From the NCBI GenBank assembly GCA_958450365.1, contig CAUEEP010000887.1:372001-436000 (forward strand): a stretch of 64,000 bases of DNA, given 5' to 3'. The position numbers and the translations under genes are program-made. The stretch is from Mesorhabditis belari. Its lineage: Eukaryota > Nematoda > Chromadorea > Rhabditida > Rhabditidae. Positions within the stretch are counted from its first letter, which is position 1; each line of letters starts with the position of its first letter. A model generated the notes under the pieces. That model saw only the letters and a program-made list of their open reading frames with translations. It was not told the DNA's origin and ran no database searches. Of the stretch, positions 44,680-56,399 are shown piece after piece.

Positions 44680-45129
44680 TAAATACTTTCTGACTTTTTC
44701 TACACAATCTATGAAAAAACGAGCTGCCACGAAATCCGAGAGTCCTAGAATTCTGAGCGTTTGCCCTAGTGCTCCCTAGTGATCTTGTTCCTCAAAATTT
44801 AGTAATATTCTTTTTTTTCCAGAAAGGAAGGACGAATTCAAGCACGGCGCTTTTTCGTTTTGCAAAAATTTGGGCACGACGGTCGAGCGGATTCCGGTCG
44901 TCGAGAAAGAGCACGAAAAAGGAGAGAAACGGACGGGACAAGCCGTCAAATTGACAATTATGACAAGTACGCTAGCCATTGCACGAATCCCCAAGTACAA
45001 TTTGATATTGTACTTGAGGATTCGTGCAATGATTAGCGTACTTTGAAAGCATTTAACCTAGCTGAATATATTTTACCTTTTGAGGGATTTTTGAAACATG
45101 GTTTTACTTGAAACGTCTTTAAAAATTAA
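44680..45129. other. Intergenic with a 75-bp near-perfect hairpin
   Basis: 44966-45041 folds on TACGCTAGCCATTGCACGAA and TTCGTGCAATGATTAGCGTA with a short loop around AATTTGATATTG. The open stretch before it (44820-44960) starts after a strong acceptor-like T-tract plus CCAG but has no recognisable product. Confidence 0.6.
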
Positions 45130-45575
45130 GGGAAGTAGTTGCATGAGCACGAAAAATTCGGCGCCGCTCATTTAAGCGCCAACGGTTCGGCACGTGCTCA
45201 TTTCAGCGTCGTGCCAAAAATGACTGGAAAACGTTCATTTCAGTGCGACTAGATTTTAATATTTTTGCACTCTAGGCTGCTTTTGCATGTTTTTTTTAGG
45301 GTTTGCTTCTGTTTTTACACTTTTTACTTTACTTTTTACACTTTTTTCACAAGTTTGATTTAGAGCACGGCGGTAGGCACCAAATGCGCGAAAAAATTTC
45401 TTGGATTAGCTCGTATTTAAGGTTTTTCTGATGGAAATGTGTAAATTTGCTAGCTTTATGATATCTTTCCTCCAATAGTATGCTTTTTTCATCGTTCCTT
45501 GCCATTTTCGTCTATAATTTGCTTACAGTTAACATATTTCTTTGTTTAGGCTCGTGAATTGCGCAAGAAGCGGCG
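45130..45575. mobile_element. Half copy of the GGGAGGTAGTC element family, reversed
   Basis: Matches the right half of 3499-4332 in reverse complement, from the terminus (GGGAAGTAGTTGCATGAGC) inward through GGCGGTAGGCACCAAATGCG to GCTCGTGAATTGCGCAAGAA. It then diverges towards the FLYWCH/MULE pseudogene. Confidence 0.65.
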
Positions 45576-45599
45576 ACACGACGCAACATCCGGAGTCAA

Positions 45600-46060
45600 A
45601 GAGGTAGTCAAATGAATGGTCAACACTGGTCAACGAATCAAGCGAGATAATGTTTTATTCTTCATTTTCTAGGCGTTTTTATCTGTTTTTATAATTGCAT
45701 ATGCCAATTTACGCTATCAAACCAAACGCTTGGTTCATTGACCAGTGTTGTCAAGGAATTTTCGATCGTGTGCATTGGCGTGTGCACGAAGCAGTGCCCC
45801 AAGCTCGCGCCTCTCTTGTTTAATGAGTGAACTTGTGAGCAGCTCGAGAATCTCATAGTCTGCCTGATATCAATCCTTGATCTTCTCATAAAAATCATGC
45901 AAACTTGCAAAAAAAATGCTAGCGGCAATCACAAATGCTTTTTGTTGCTAAAAAGTTTACGGGAGGATTAAGCCTTAAGATTAAGAGAGATTAAACTTAT
46001 TAAGACGACTAAGATAAGCTAGTTTTTACTCTTTTCTGCAAAATTTTTGTTTCTCAACAT
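45600..46060. other. Palindromic patch and a minus-strand coding-like stretch
   Basis: Inverted words TGGTCAACACTGGTCAACGA (45617) and TTGACCAGTGTTGTCAAGG (45736) frame a small palindrome. On the minus strand about 45750-45910 is open in one frame (ILELLTSSLIKQERRELGAL) but I cannot assign it. Confidence 0.4.
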
Positions 46061-46072
46061 TTTTCTGTAGGG

Positions 46073-47640
46073 ATGTCGCTATCTCAGAAAGATGGAGTGC
46101 TACTTTACGATGAAGATGTCCACGAGTATCGGAAGGACAAAACAATCCGAAAAGGGGTAGCTACAACTTATCGGTAATTTTTTTTACTATTTCCTTTGTA
46201 TATTTTTCGTTGAATATTTTTAAGTTTTCTTTCAGTTGTACCAAAAAAAACTGCTAGGGAAGGATGCATAAAGATGAAACGACTGGAGTCCTTTCTGTCA
46301 CCAACGAGCACGCTACGACCTGCCTGCAATTAAAAGAAACACAAGAGGTACTTATTGTTTTGTTTAACTTATTGCTGCTTGTTTATATTTTTAGATACGT
46401 GAGATACACTGTAGCGCCGTCAACGGTTTTTATGGCAGTCCACGGCAATCCAGCAATCATCCATTTCTGTTTTTTTCATTTCTTCAAGGCCGTCTTCCAC
46501 AAAATTAAGGTTATTAAACTTTTGTTTTTATAATATTTATCTTTTCTTTTAGGAGAAAAAACTACAAGACATTTATTGTGATTCAAATACGTTTGTCTAT
46601 GTGAAAGGATTGCTTGCACTAACATTCATAAAACCTGTTGATGTCTTGTGATATTTTCGTGCACTTCGAGATGAAGCCTTCAAACAAATGCCCTCCGTTA
46701 TTAACGATTTTCAAAGTTTGTTTTTTATCTTTGTTATAGATTTAATTTTTTAAATTAGGCTTATATTCGTACTTCAAAAAGTCTTTTGTTGGATTTGTTC
46801 AAAATAGTCTCTTCGTTCGACCGACACACTCCATTGAAACATGAAACTCTGTATGATACAATCTATCGTGGTGAACAACTTGGCAACTCGTCTCAGGAAT
46901 CTTACAATTCTTTTCTAAAAGTTTGTGTTTTTAAAGTTTAGTCAATGTTAAAGATTTAGAGATTGCTTCACGATGTTCTGCTCGCTATGCTGCTCAAAAG
47001 CTACCAGATGAATAAAAATCTACTATTTTACTTGAGAATGCCGAAAAAACTAAAGCTTTTATCGAAAACCTTAGAAAACGGAAACCTTAAAAGAGCCTTG
47101 GTTAATCTGCATTAAAGTCTTTAAATTTGGCGCTGCAGCGCGCTGTTTTGTTTTGTTTCAAAAAAGCGCACTGTTTTGAACGGCGTTGTTTTGCCAAACG
47201 ATATTTTCTTGTTCACCACAAAAAATGTTGATATTTATGAAAAAAGTGAGCAACTCGTCTCAGGAATCTTACAATTCTTTTCTAAAAGTTTGTGTTTTTA
47301 GAGTTTAGTTAATGTTAAAGATTTAGGCTTTTACTTCACGATGTTCTGCTCGCTATGCTGCTCAAAAGCTACCAGATGTTCAAGAAGGCTTCCGTCTTGA
47401 TGCGGCTACATCTCGACACATGACTCTACCTCAATCATCACCTCAATCTTTGAAAGTTCTTCACGGCCAGCGTGTAAGAAATTATTTGATTTTTTTTATA
47501 AGAACATTTCTCGTACCCAAGCGGTTTTTCAACTCCAGAATCACAAACATTCTGGTTTTGCATCACAAGCATTCCAGTACGAGGCACGTTTTTCGAAAAA
47601 TCATCACTCTAGGTCATTTTGTTGGCACTTTCGCGGTTCA
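46073..47640 (+). pseudogene. FLYWCH zinc finger / MULE transposase pseudogene
   Basis: Exon 46073-46173 reads MSLSQKDGVLLYDEDVHEY ... TTYR and splices (GTAATT to TTTCAG) to 46236-46347, where CTKKNC, TAG (46255-46257), GRMHKDETTGVL and NEHATTC complete a FLYWCH-type finger. Later segments in changing frames match the C-terminal half of MULE-type transposases: HFCFFHFFKAVFHKIK (about 46460-46507), EKKLQDIYCD and LLALTFIKPVDVL with a stop (46555-46650), then YDTIYRGEQLGNSSQESYNS (about 46850-46915). A segment of about 120 bp (46885-47010) is repeated at 47250-47375. The central catalytic region is missing. FLYWCH-MULE combinations are common in nematodes. Confidence 0.7.
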
Positions 47641-47715
47641 TAAATAGTCAGAGATAAGGAAAATTCCCGTGGAATTTGCTCAAGAAAGCTTTGCAAAGAA
47701 TAACTATATTGTTCG

Positions 47716-50700
47716 ATGAGTGCAAATATGTTGTTCTTTTTCATTTTCGGATTTATATTTGGTGTAGCAACTGCTGATTATTGCCCACCTTACTATACGG
47801 CGGTACCCGACCAAGGGATTTGTGTTGTTGTTGATATTCCCACCGTAAAGTGAGTAGATTTTGGAACATATATAAACAAGAATTTGATCGAATTTGTTCG
47901 AATTTGATCGAATCTGCGAGTTCTCAGAAGCTGAAAGGTTTCCTTCTGGTAGTTTTATGTCTAAGGTCATCCCCACCCTGATCAGGGCTTAGAAATGGAA
48001 CTTTCATACTCTCGAATTTAACGAACCCTACACCAGAACACTACTAGAGCCCTGATACAGAATGATAGTATAGCTTTCTCGGATTTGTTTTAGGCTGTGC
48101 TATGTTTTACGGTCCTTTCCACCTAATAACGCAAATATTGTACGCAATAGTTTAAGCGCTAGGGAACTAAAAGAACGTGACTTATCTTTTCCAGTGATGG
48201 TTCCTTTGATTCGGCTTCTCACCAATGTGCCATGAATGGAGCTTTTCTGCCGAATATCTCAAACGTCTTCGTCAACAATGTTTTTGCCTCATTTGCCAAC
48301 AAATGTGAGTAAGCTCCGTAAAAGCCGATCAGGTCGTTTAGTGGGTCAAACATCGGACTTTTTCATCGGTGTCGTCAAGAATGATGCGGGTGTTTGGACG
48401 TATTCGGATGGGAGTACGCTGATCTATTCTCGATGGGCAGTAGGTGAGTCAGCTTACAGTAATCCTACAGAGCTGAGCATGAACTGATGCTGACTTAAAG
48501 AGCCTGGACTAGCCTGAGCTGTCTTTGATCCTGATCTAGCCTGACTCCAGTGACCTGGCTTTGAACCTGATCTAGCCTGACCTAGCTCTAAACTTATCTG
48601 ACTTGGCTCTGACCCTGGTCAGCCTGAGCAAATCTTGAGCTGCTGGACCAGAAAATATTAACTCAATTCTTTAGGAGAGCCAAACAATCAATACTCGTGC
48701 GCGATCATGAACAACTCAACGTATTGGTACGCGAGGGATTGTCACCAATCGACGAGCTATGCCTGCATGACGTGTGAGTTGTTTTTTGATCTTTAATTGC
48801 TCCTGGTTCTCAATGTGCTTTGTAAACAAGTGTAAACGCACCTTTCTGCTGCACTGCTCTCCATTTCAGATCTTCAATCGAATCCGCCGAATTGTCCGTC
48901 GAATTGGGTGCCTTTCGGAGATTCGTGCTACTATTTAAAGGTTTGAAAGCAAAACTGAAGTTTTACAATTTACAATTCTCAGCCAATTCAATTGAACGAT
49001 GATGGAAATTGGATTCTCTACAATTTCACGGACGCTCAAGAGAACTGTGTCGAAATGGGCTCACAATTGGCATCGATTCACTCGAAAGCCGAAAGTGATT
49101 TCGTGTACGGTAAGGCTTTTGTAATCATTCCATTTTAGAGAATATCATTGTTGTTTAAAATTTCAGATTTGGTCTACGCTCAATTCGTTAACGAGACAGA
49201 TCCCGGCTACAATAGGCCGTGCGATTGGGGATGGACGTGGATTGGTTGGTGGATTGATTAGAAATAAAATAGACGTAAAGAAAGGCTTTTTAAGCTGTTT
49301 TTAAGCCTTTTAAGCTTAGAAACAAACCCTCCTTAAACTTATTTTAAACATTTAAAAATCTCATTATATTACTAATCAGTTTCTCTTCAGGACTTGCCCA
49401 TTCACCGTCGCCAAACACGACTTATTGGCTTGATGGGACTTCGTTGGATTACTGTGACTTTGGCACGGGTGATTGCGTGATTGCTGAGATGTACAATTGT
49501 GGATTTGAGGTAAATGATAAAGCTGGAGGAACTGAGTGCATCAGAAAGCGTTTGTTTCCATTCTAAAGTAGGTAAATGATAAAGCTGGAGGAACTAAGTG
49601 CATCAGAAAGCGTTTTAGATCGAGAAAAATCGTCTTTGCCCAATCCACATAATTATACCCTTACTTAAATGAAACTTTATTATCAAAAAAGGAGTAAAAG
49701 AATAACATTTAATAATCAATTGAACCTCTATTTTGGCGAATAAGCGGCAAAAATCCTATCATCCAAGAACAAATAAAAAAAGCTGCTTTTGGTCAACCTG
49801 GTTGAAAGATACGAGATCGATCTGTATTTTGAGATTTTTTACAAAATTCCCAGTGTAATCTGCTATTATCTTGTGTAATTCTTCTGGTTTGATCATAAAA
49901 AGTGCTTGGAACAATAGTCTATCGCAGATCTCGCGTCAGAAACGTTGTCGAAGTCGCACTTTTGGAATGAGAAACCGACTTTGACGCCTTCTGATCGCAT
50001 TTTAGCCCACTCAAACAGATTCTCGTCAAGGGTTTCTGATTGGAAATTGTAGAAAAGAGTCTAGGGTTTATTTTGATACCTTGTATGGGCTGATCTGAAC
50101 ATCTTTGACTGAGCTACAGTGTTTTAAATTTCAGGAGACGAAAATTAAGCATTACCTTGTGTTTAAAGGGTTATTTTCTGAGCTTTTTCGGTATTTTTTC
50201 GAAAAGTTATTCAAGCTATTCAATTTTACTTGTTTTCTGTTCAAATTCACCGTATCTCTTCGAATAGAAGACCGGGTAAAGAGTATCATTGCGTACTCCT
50301 GCGTAGCAGCCCTTTTTAAAATTTCTTTTCCGCATAAAAGCTTTCAATCAAGTGCTATAGAGCTGGAAAATGGCTCAAAAATCTGTTAGCTCATGTGGTA
50401 TTTTTGAGTCATTTTCCAGCCCTATAGCACTTCATTGAAAGCTTTTATGCGGAAAAGAAATTTTAAAAAGGGCTGCTACGCAGGAGTACGCGATCATACT
50501 CTTTAGCCGGTCTTCTATTCGAAGAAATACGGTAGTACTTATACAAATTTTAGTATTAACATTTAACACATTTCCTCTTCAGCAACTTGAGAAAAAACTT
50601 TTGTTTTTGACAAAAATTATTTGGTCAGGGTATAGTTATGTGGATGTGGATGGGTGCTTTGTGTTAGTTTTGATGATTTGATAGATGTTTACAGATCTGT

Positions 50701-50855
50701 TAGCAGATCTGCTAACAGATTAAGCATTGTACTTTATTTTGCAGATTCACAACGATGCCACTTGTTACCCGGAAAAGCCGAAAACGTGGGGATGGTGGTT
50801 GGCCGGATTTCACTATTCGAGATATCTCTGCAAAAAGTCGATGAAATTGATTTAA
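47716..50855 (+). CDS. Secreted C-type lectin protein with two CTLDs
   Basis: Nine exons with consistent phases: 47716-47849, 48195-48304, 48342-48443, 48675-48773, 48870-48940, 48983-49109, 49167-49244, 49391-49509, 50745-50855 (316 residues). The N-terminus MSANMLFFFIFGFIFGVATA is a good signal peptide. CTLD1 (about residues 22-148) has SDFFIGVV, W-TYSDGSTLIYSRWAVGEPNN, CAIMNNSTYWYARDC and YACMT. CTLD2 (about 155-310) opens CPSNWVPFGDSCYYL, has AQENCVEMGSQLASIHS, WTWIGL, YWLDGTSLDYCDFG and closes with HYSRYLCKK. The EPN-like motif in CTLD1 suggests possible sugar binding; CTLD2 lacks it. The second intron is only 37 nt and, if retained, creates a stop at once. Probably secreted, perhaps in surface or immune recognition (inference). 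Confidence 0.9.
49495..49610 (+). repeat. Duplicated splice-donor region in the lectin gene
   Basis: AGGTAAATGATAAAGCTGGA and the following 40 bp occur at 49508 and again at 49570. The first copy is the donor used in the model for exon 8; the second is a potential decoy. Confidence 0.7.
50247..50533. mobile_element. Hairpin MITE in the last lectin intron
   Basis: Ends ACCGTATCTCTTCGAATAGA and TCTATTCGAAGAAATACGGT, long arms (about 50247-50372 and 50405-50533) around a short loop. It resembles the ACCGTA-starting MITEs elsewhere by its terminus only. Confidence 0.85.
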
Positions 50856-51282
50856 ATAATCTAGGAAAGAAAAGACGACTCTTCTATCGACTTAAAGTAG
50901 TTCTATTAGGTTTTTTATTGGGTTTTCTATTGTTTTCTATTCGGTTTTCTATAAGGTTTTCTATTAAGTTGTAAAAGAAAGTTCTCGGAAAAAGTTTGAC
51001 GGGAATTTCTTCAAAACAAATCCATCAATTCAAGAAGATTATATTCTATTATTTACAAGTTGACTCAAAGAAATTACTCGCAAAAAAATGAGTCCAGCTT
51101 TTCAATAAAGTTTTCGAGATTTTAAAAGAAATTTCTTATTTTCCAGCTTAAATGCAGCTCACTTTTTTGCACGAAAAAAACGATTCTTTATAAAGAAATA
51201 GAGAAATCGAGAAAATAAGAGATTATAGAGAGTATTGCTTATTTATGTTAGCTTTAATTTAAAAGCTTTTAAAGTTAGCATG
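50856..51282. other. 3' flank of the lectin gene
   Basis: T-rich repeats of GGTTTTCTATT type at 50908-50970 and an AATAAA-like word near 51107 could serve 3' end formation; nothing else is recognised. Confidence 0.35.
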
Positions 51283-51541
51283 GTCACTTTTTGAGTGACC
51301 AACCTTTAGACAAGTTTTTAATTGGTTAACGAATAAGCAATGGGTCCCATTCAAAACCATTAAATGAGACCAATTGCCTATTCATTAACCAATTAAAACC
51401 AATTAAAAGAAATTAAAAGAGATTAAAACCAATTAAAACCAATTAAAGACAATTAAAACCGATTAAAACCAATTAAAACCAATTAAAACCAATTAAAACC
51501 AATTAAACTTGTCTAAAGGTTGACCACTTAAAAAGTGTCAC
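51283..51541. mobile_element. Inverted-repeat element with an internal AATTAAAACC array
   Basis: Left GGTCACTTTTTGAGTGACCA...TTTAGACAAGT and right ACTTGTCTAAAGGTTGACCA...AAAAAGTGTCA are inverted. Inner arms around AATTGGTTAACGAATAAGCA; the right part is expanded into (AATTAAAACC)n at 51395-51508. Confidence 0.7.
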
Positions 51542-51984
51542 AAATAGCTTCAGCTGAAGAAATCTCTTTGTTTTTTACCTAAAGCCCACTCGGATTTTTT
51601 TTGTCAAAAACTTTTTTTGAAATATAGTCAAGTTTATCAGAGAAATTTGGAAAGAATTTCCTGGATTGGTTTTTGAGAAATCACTGTGCAAACTTTTGTC
51701 TACGAACTTTCTTATCAAACTAATATTTAAATTGATTTAAAGAAACGAATTTGTATGTATGTACATAATAAATCGGTGAAAGATTGTCTTTGTCTTTGTC
51801 TTTGTCTTTATCTTTATCTTTATCTTTGCCTTTTAACGCCATTGATTGATAGGTTATCTACACCAAATTTACGGATCTCATTCTTCTTTCCGGATCTCAA
51901 AATCCATTCTCCTTTCACTTGATTTGAATGATAGTGAAATTTATGAAAGAGAGATTTTCAAAAGGAAATTTTAACTTATTTTTG

Positions 51985-52345
51985 TTTGCTTTTTGCTTGT
52001 TTGCTTCTTTCTTTACTTCTTTCTTTGCTTCTTTCTTAGCTTCTTTCTTTACTTCTTTCTTTACTTCTTTCTTTACTTCTTTCTTTACCTCTTTCTTTAC
52101 CTCTTTCTTTACCTCTTTCTTTACTTCTTTCTTTACTTCTTTCTTTACTTCTTTCTTTGCTTCTTTGCTTCTTTGCTTCTTTGCTTCTTTCTTTACTTCT
52201 TTCTTCTTTCTTTGCTTCTTTCTTCGCTCCTTTCTTCGCTTCTTTCTTAGCTCCTTTCTTCCCTTCTTTCTTCCCTTCTTTCTTCCCTTCTTTCTTCCCT
52301 TCTTTCTTCCCTTCTTTCTTCCCTTCTTTCTTTAATTCTTTAGCC
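51985..52345. repeat. Pyrimidine array (TTCTTTCTTTAC)n and derivatives
   Basis: 12-bp units drifting to CTTCTTTCTTCC. Preceded by (TTTGTC)n near 51788-51830. Long Phe/Leu/Ser ORFs are artefacts. Confidence 0.93.
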
Positions 52346-53370
52346 TAATAGTTAAGCTTTTTGTTTTTTATAAATCAAATATTTTATCTTTAGCGAGTTT
52401 TCTTAAAGGCTAAATATCACATGATTTTTTAGGGATTCAACTAGGGGACATAACTCGGAAACCAGTAGTTTCCGAACAACTAGTTTCCGAGTTATGCTGA
52501 TCACTTGAGACTATTCGTTGACCCAAAATCTATATCTAAAAGTTCAAACACTTAGAAATTATCTTAAAGTTCAAAATAAAATACTTAGCCTGAAAGGCGA
52601 TTGATCAGACTTCTTTTAAACTATTTTCAAATTGAATTTTGGATGAAATCCTGACGATTCTCAATGATTTTTTGATTAATTCATGAAGTTAAAGGAAAAA
52701 AAGTTTACAAAAGATTTGTTTTAGTGTTTTTAGTCCTTTTTAGTTACTGTTACTGTATTTCGATGCGTTTTAAACTTATGCTAAGAGTTAAACTCAATTG
52801 TTGCCACAAAATCCGTTTCCATTCGGAGAACTACACGTAAACGGTTAGCACAAAGCTTTTGATTCACCCTAGGGATGTTTTTCCCCGCAAAAGTTTCTGC
52901 GCAAAAGTGTCCGATACAAAATTCGCGTGTATGTCCTGTTTGTCATCGAATCGAGAGAAAGAAAAAGGTGTAAAAGAAGAACCGCATCCGCGCGAAAATC
53001 CAGTCGATTCGCGAGATTTCCCGCTTTTCTCACTCGATCCATCGACACATAAACGGCGACAAAATACAAACAAACAAGCAAACAATTTTGTGGACTTGTG
53101 AAAAGAAAGAGCTTCTTTTAAGACGAAAATCCTATTGATTTTGTTTCTGCGAATGAAATCCTAGACCCGATCTTTATCCTAGACCCGATCTTCAGCCTAG
53201 ACCCGATCTTCATCCTAGACTCCCAATTCTTGGACTTGAAACTTCTTTTCTGTACTTTATTCGATCTTGACCGATATGCGAAACTCTTTTCCCATAGATT
53301 CTAGCCATTTTTGCTCATTTTCTAAATCTTAAAGCTCTACCAGAGCTCTGTAAAAACTTCAAAAACCTAT
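52346..53370. other. Intergenic, nothing recognised
   Basis: A small stem at 52448-52492 (AACTCGGAAACCAGTAG / CTAGTTTCCGAGTT) and CCTAGACCCGATCTT repeats at 53160-53220. A GC-richer segment at 52860-53085 is open in several frames without a domain. Confidence 0.35.
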
Positions 53371-54272
53371 TAGGTTGGTGAATTGAAAACTGTGGGACTT
53401 TGAACTAAAATTTAGTCAACATAAAACCATCAATTCGTTCCAAATAATTTCCATTACTATTGACGACTTCTGCCCATTTTACAGGCAATTTGTGGATTCC
53501 TCTTTCGTAGTAGGATTTTGGCTTGTGTGTGAGACAAGTGTGAGACTCAAAAATGGAGGACTGGAGAGGTCCCAGTTTGGGCACTTTCTTCAAAAGAAAC
53601 CCATTTTGGTGTCAATAGAAAAGTTGTAGAGAAACAAAAATTAGGCTTATAGCCAAATTTCCAAAAAGATACACTTAGTAGTTTCGCTTAAAATGCAAGT
53701 TTTGTGAAAGTTTCGTAAATTGGCATTTCTTGAAAACCAGTTTTTGAATCATTCTGAAAATTTGGATATAAGTTTGATTTTTGATTCTCTACAACTTTTA
53801 CATTGACACCAAAATGGGTTTCTTTTGAAGACTGGGACATCTGGAGCTCAAACTGGAACACTGGGACATCTTGGGACAAACCGGGACACTGGGACATCTC
53901 CAGTCCTCCATTTTTGCGTCTCCAGTAGTTTTCGTATCCAATAGATTGAGATTAGCCTTGATTTGAGGAGAAGTCAATGTCCAATTTGAGGATTCGAAGC
54001 CGGCCAGATTAGTTTGGGAAAGGCAGAGGGAAGGGGGTTATGTAAAAGCCCTGCGCCAGACGACGAGCGACTACGCGGCCGCACGAAGAACACACAGAAC
54101 ACACAAATTTTTAGCGAAACTACCAAGTGTATCTTTTTGGAAACCTGGATATAAGCTTGATTTTTGATTCTCTACAACTTTTCCATTGACACCAAAATGG
54201 GTTTCTTTTGAAGAAAATGCTCAAACTGTCACATATGACAATGGCCCGCAGTTTTCAATTCACCAACCCAAT
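53371..54272 (-). mobile_element. Mariner derivative carrying a transposase C-terminus
   Basis: Ends TTAGGTTGGTGAATTGAAAA (left) and TTTTCAATTCACCAACCCAA (right). On the minus strand 53405-53530 encodes YYERGIHKLPVKWAEVV and NSNGNYLERIDGF, the end of a mariner transposase nearly identical in wording to that at 10300. From 53560 on it is the reverse complement of 30226-30950. An internally rearranged deletion derivative that has gained inverted internal repeats. Confidence 0.8.
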
Positions 54273-54977
54273 ATTTTTGTAGCGACCAGTAGCTAGAATC
54301 TGTTTGATTTTAATTGCAAAACAATCTTTTATCTAAAAAGTCAGAACTAAAATATTATATTGTTGATTTATATGAAAAGATATTGTTTAAACAAGAAAAA
54401 ATGATGATTAAAGTGCTCACTTTTCCGCTTTTTTTCCCTTTTTTCACTAACGAGGGTCCGTTCTATTCACTTTTTTTTTTGCTGAATTTTTGCTGAATTT
54501 TTGTTGAATATTTCTCGTCATCCCAAAAAAGTCTACCCAAAAATTTGATTATATATAGATACTTTATTCAGGAAATGAAATAAAGTGCGCTAGATTTAAG
54601 ATTACGCTAGATAAACATCAATTCATAACACATAACACGAAAAGGGCCGATAAAAAGCAACACGATATAGTGGATGGATTGTATAGATAGTATAGATAAA
54701 GTCAAGAATCCATTAGAGCTTCAAGAACAAGATCATCTACAGATTATTTAAAGCATTCGATGCTTAAATGCTTAAAGTGTCAATAAAATCAATTTAAATA
54801 TTAGGTAAATGCATAAGGATCCATTAGAGCTTCAAGAACAAGATCATCTACAGATTATTTAAAGATTACGAGTCTATTGGACTCTCTCAAAACTCTGGGG
54901 AGTCGATTCCGAATTCTGGCAGTCCAAATCCAAATATTATATACATTATATCGTGTTGCTTTTTGTGTTTGTGTGTA
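54273..54977. other. Repeat-derived intergenic region
   Basis: 54660-54935 holds two reversed copies of the TCAAGAACAAGATCATCTAC unit that also surrounds the piggyBac-like element at 56.5-58.0 kb. No gene seen. Confidence 0.5.
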
Positions 54978-55846
54978 CCCTAAAGTCTCGAGTATTCTAT
55001 GCAGATGATCTTTTGCTTGTCGTGTTCCTCGTATTTGGAATAAGTTACCTTGTGATATTTTTTCGTCTCTGAACTATTTTAAATCCTCAATATATAAGCT
55101 CGATCTTGTAGCTCTGTCAATTTTAAATTAGTTTTTAATGTCATATATACACGTGTCTAATTGTAGTTGTGTTTGTATATCAATTATCTTTCTTCGTCTA
55201 CGCTGTTCAATCTGTTTGCATTGTCACTTTTCCTTGTCGGATAAAGTATATATATATAATATATATATATATATATGAGTATAAGTTCATCCGAGTATAA
55301 GTTCTGCCTTAATTTACATTCGCTTTAATTGCTTTGAATTTCTTTTTGTTGGGTTTTTATACATTTTTATTGTTATATAAACTTTTATTATTGTTCTCGG
55401 AGCGCGGGATACTACAGGGTGACAGCCTATCGCCATTGCTATTTGTTATGGATACATCCAGACGATAGTGTTGAAGAAGACGCTGGAAAGCATCTCTTTC
55501 GACCGTCGACGTGGACTTTGACCGGATGAAGAGACCAGGGACGGACCAGGGAACGGATGAAGAGGCCAGGGAGGGATCCATAAGACTAAGCACTGGAGAG
55601 GAGCAGGGCGCCCGGAGCCGGGCCACGGCCAGGGCCAGGGCCGAGCCACGCCCGGAGCAACAAACAAACAACAACAACAAACAGCATAAAATTGCTATAA
55701 CCCTCAATAAATTTACTTCTATTATTGTTCTTAAAAAGCAAAAAAGTTATGCTGCAGCGGGGTTCGAACCCTCGACACACCGCACCGGAGACAGCCGTCA
55801 ATTTGCATGCGAAAACCAAACAGAACTTATACTCGCGACTTTAGGG
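54978..55846. mobile_element. Pogo-like MITE with a retrotransposon insertion in its terminus
   Basis: Ends CCCTAAAGTCTCGAGTAT and ATACTCGCGACTTTAGGG with TA on both sides; shares about 460 bp with 43597-44679 but has no transposase. Near its left end 54994-55275 is foreign: it encodes RVPRIWNKLP and then YFKSSI, the typical C-terminal tail of many non-LTR retrotransposon proteins, and ends in a (TA)n tract, with GAGTAT repeated at both borders as a possible target duplication. Confidence 0.65.
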
Positions 55847-56399
55847 TAATATAGAAATCAAATCTTGATACTTTATTCAGGAAATGAATTCTTCCATCGA
55901 AATCAATCTTTTCTTCAATTTCTTCGAAATCAATCAATCAATCAATCAATCAATCTTTAAATCTTCAATTTTGGGAAGCTAACTCTATTTTGAGCACACT
56001 TCAACTTTTCCCTAAAGTGACTCGATTCCTTTTTTTGGTCACTCGCATTTCGCCCTCGAAATTTCTTCAATGCTTCGATGCAATTGAAACACGTTTTAGT
56101 CTATTTTGTAAAGGAGATTTACAACTTTTAAATAGTTTTAAACATTCATCGATATCAGATTTCTATCGTTGGAAATTTATGAAGGTTGAAGAAAAGGTTG
56201 AAATGAAATGAAATGAAATGAAAATGAAATGAAAATGAAAACCTAATCGAGACTGAATACCTTAATCTAGACTAAATACCGTAATCCAGCTAATGTAGAC
56301 TGAATACCTTATTCTCTTCTATCGTTAGAAATTTATGAAAAGGTTGAAATGAAATGAAATGAAAATGTTAAAATGAAAATGTTAAAATAAAAATGAAAT
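55847..56399. other. Intergenic, nothing recognised
   Basis: (AATC)n at 55925-55955 and (GAAAT)n at 56195-56240; no gene. Confidence 0.4.

Noticed and set aside
44769..44954. Possible exon after a T-rich acceptor
   Set aside because: No partner exon, no domain, and it runs into a hairpin.
52859..53101. GC-richer open stretch in several frames
   Set aside because: All frames are similarly open, with no conserved motif or splice signals.
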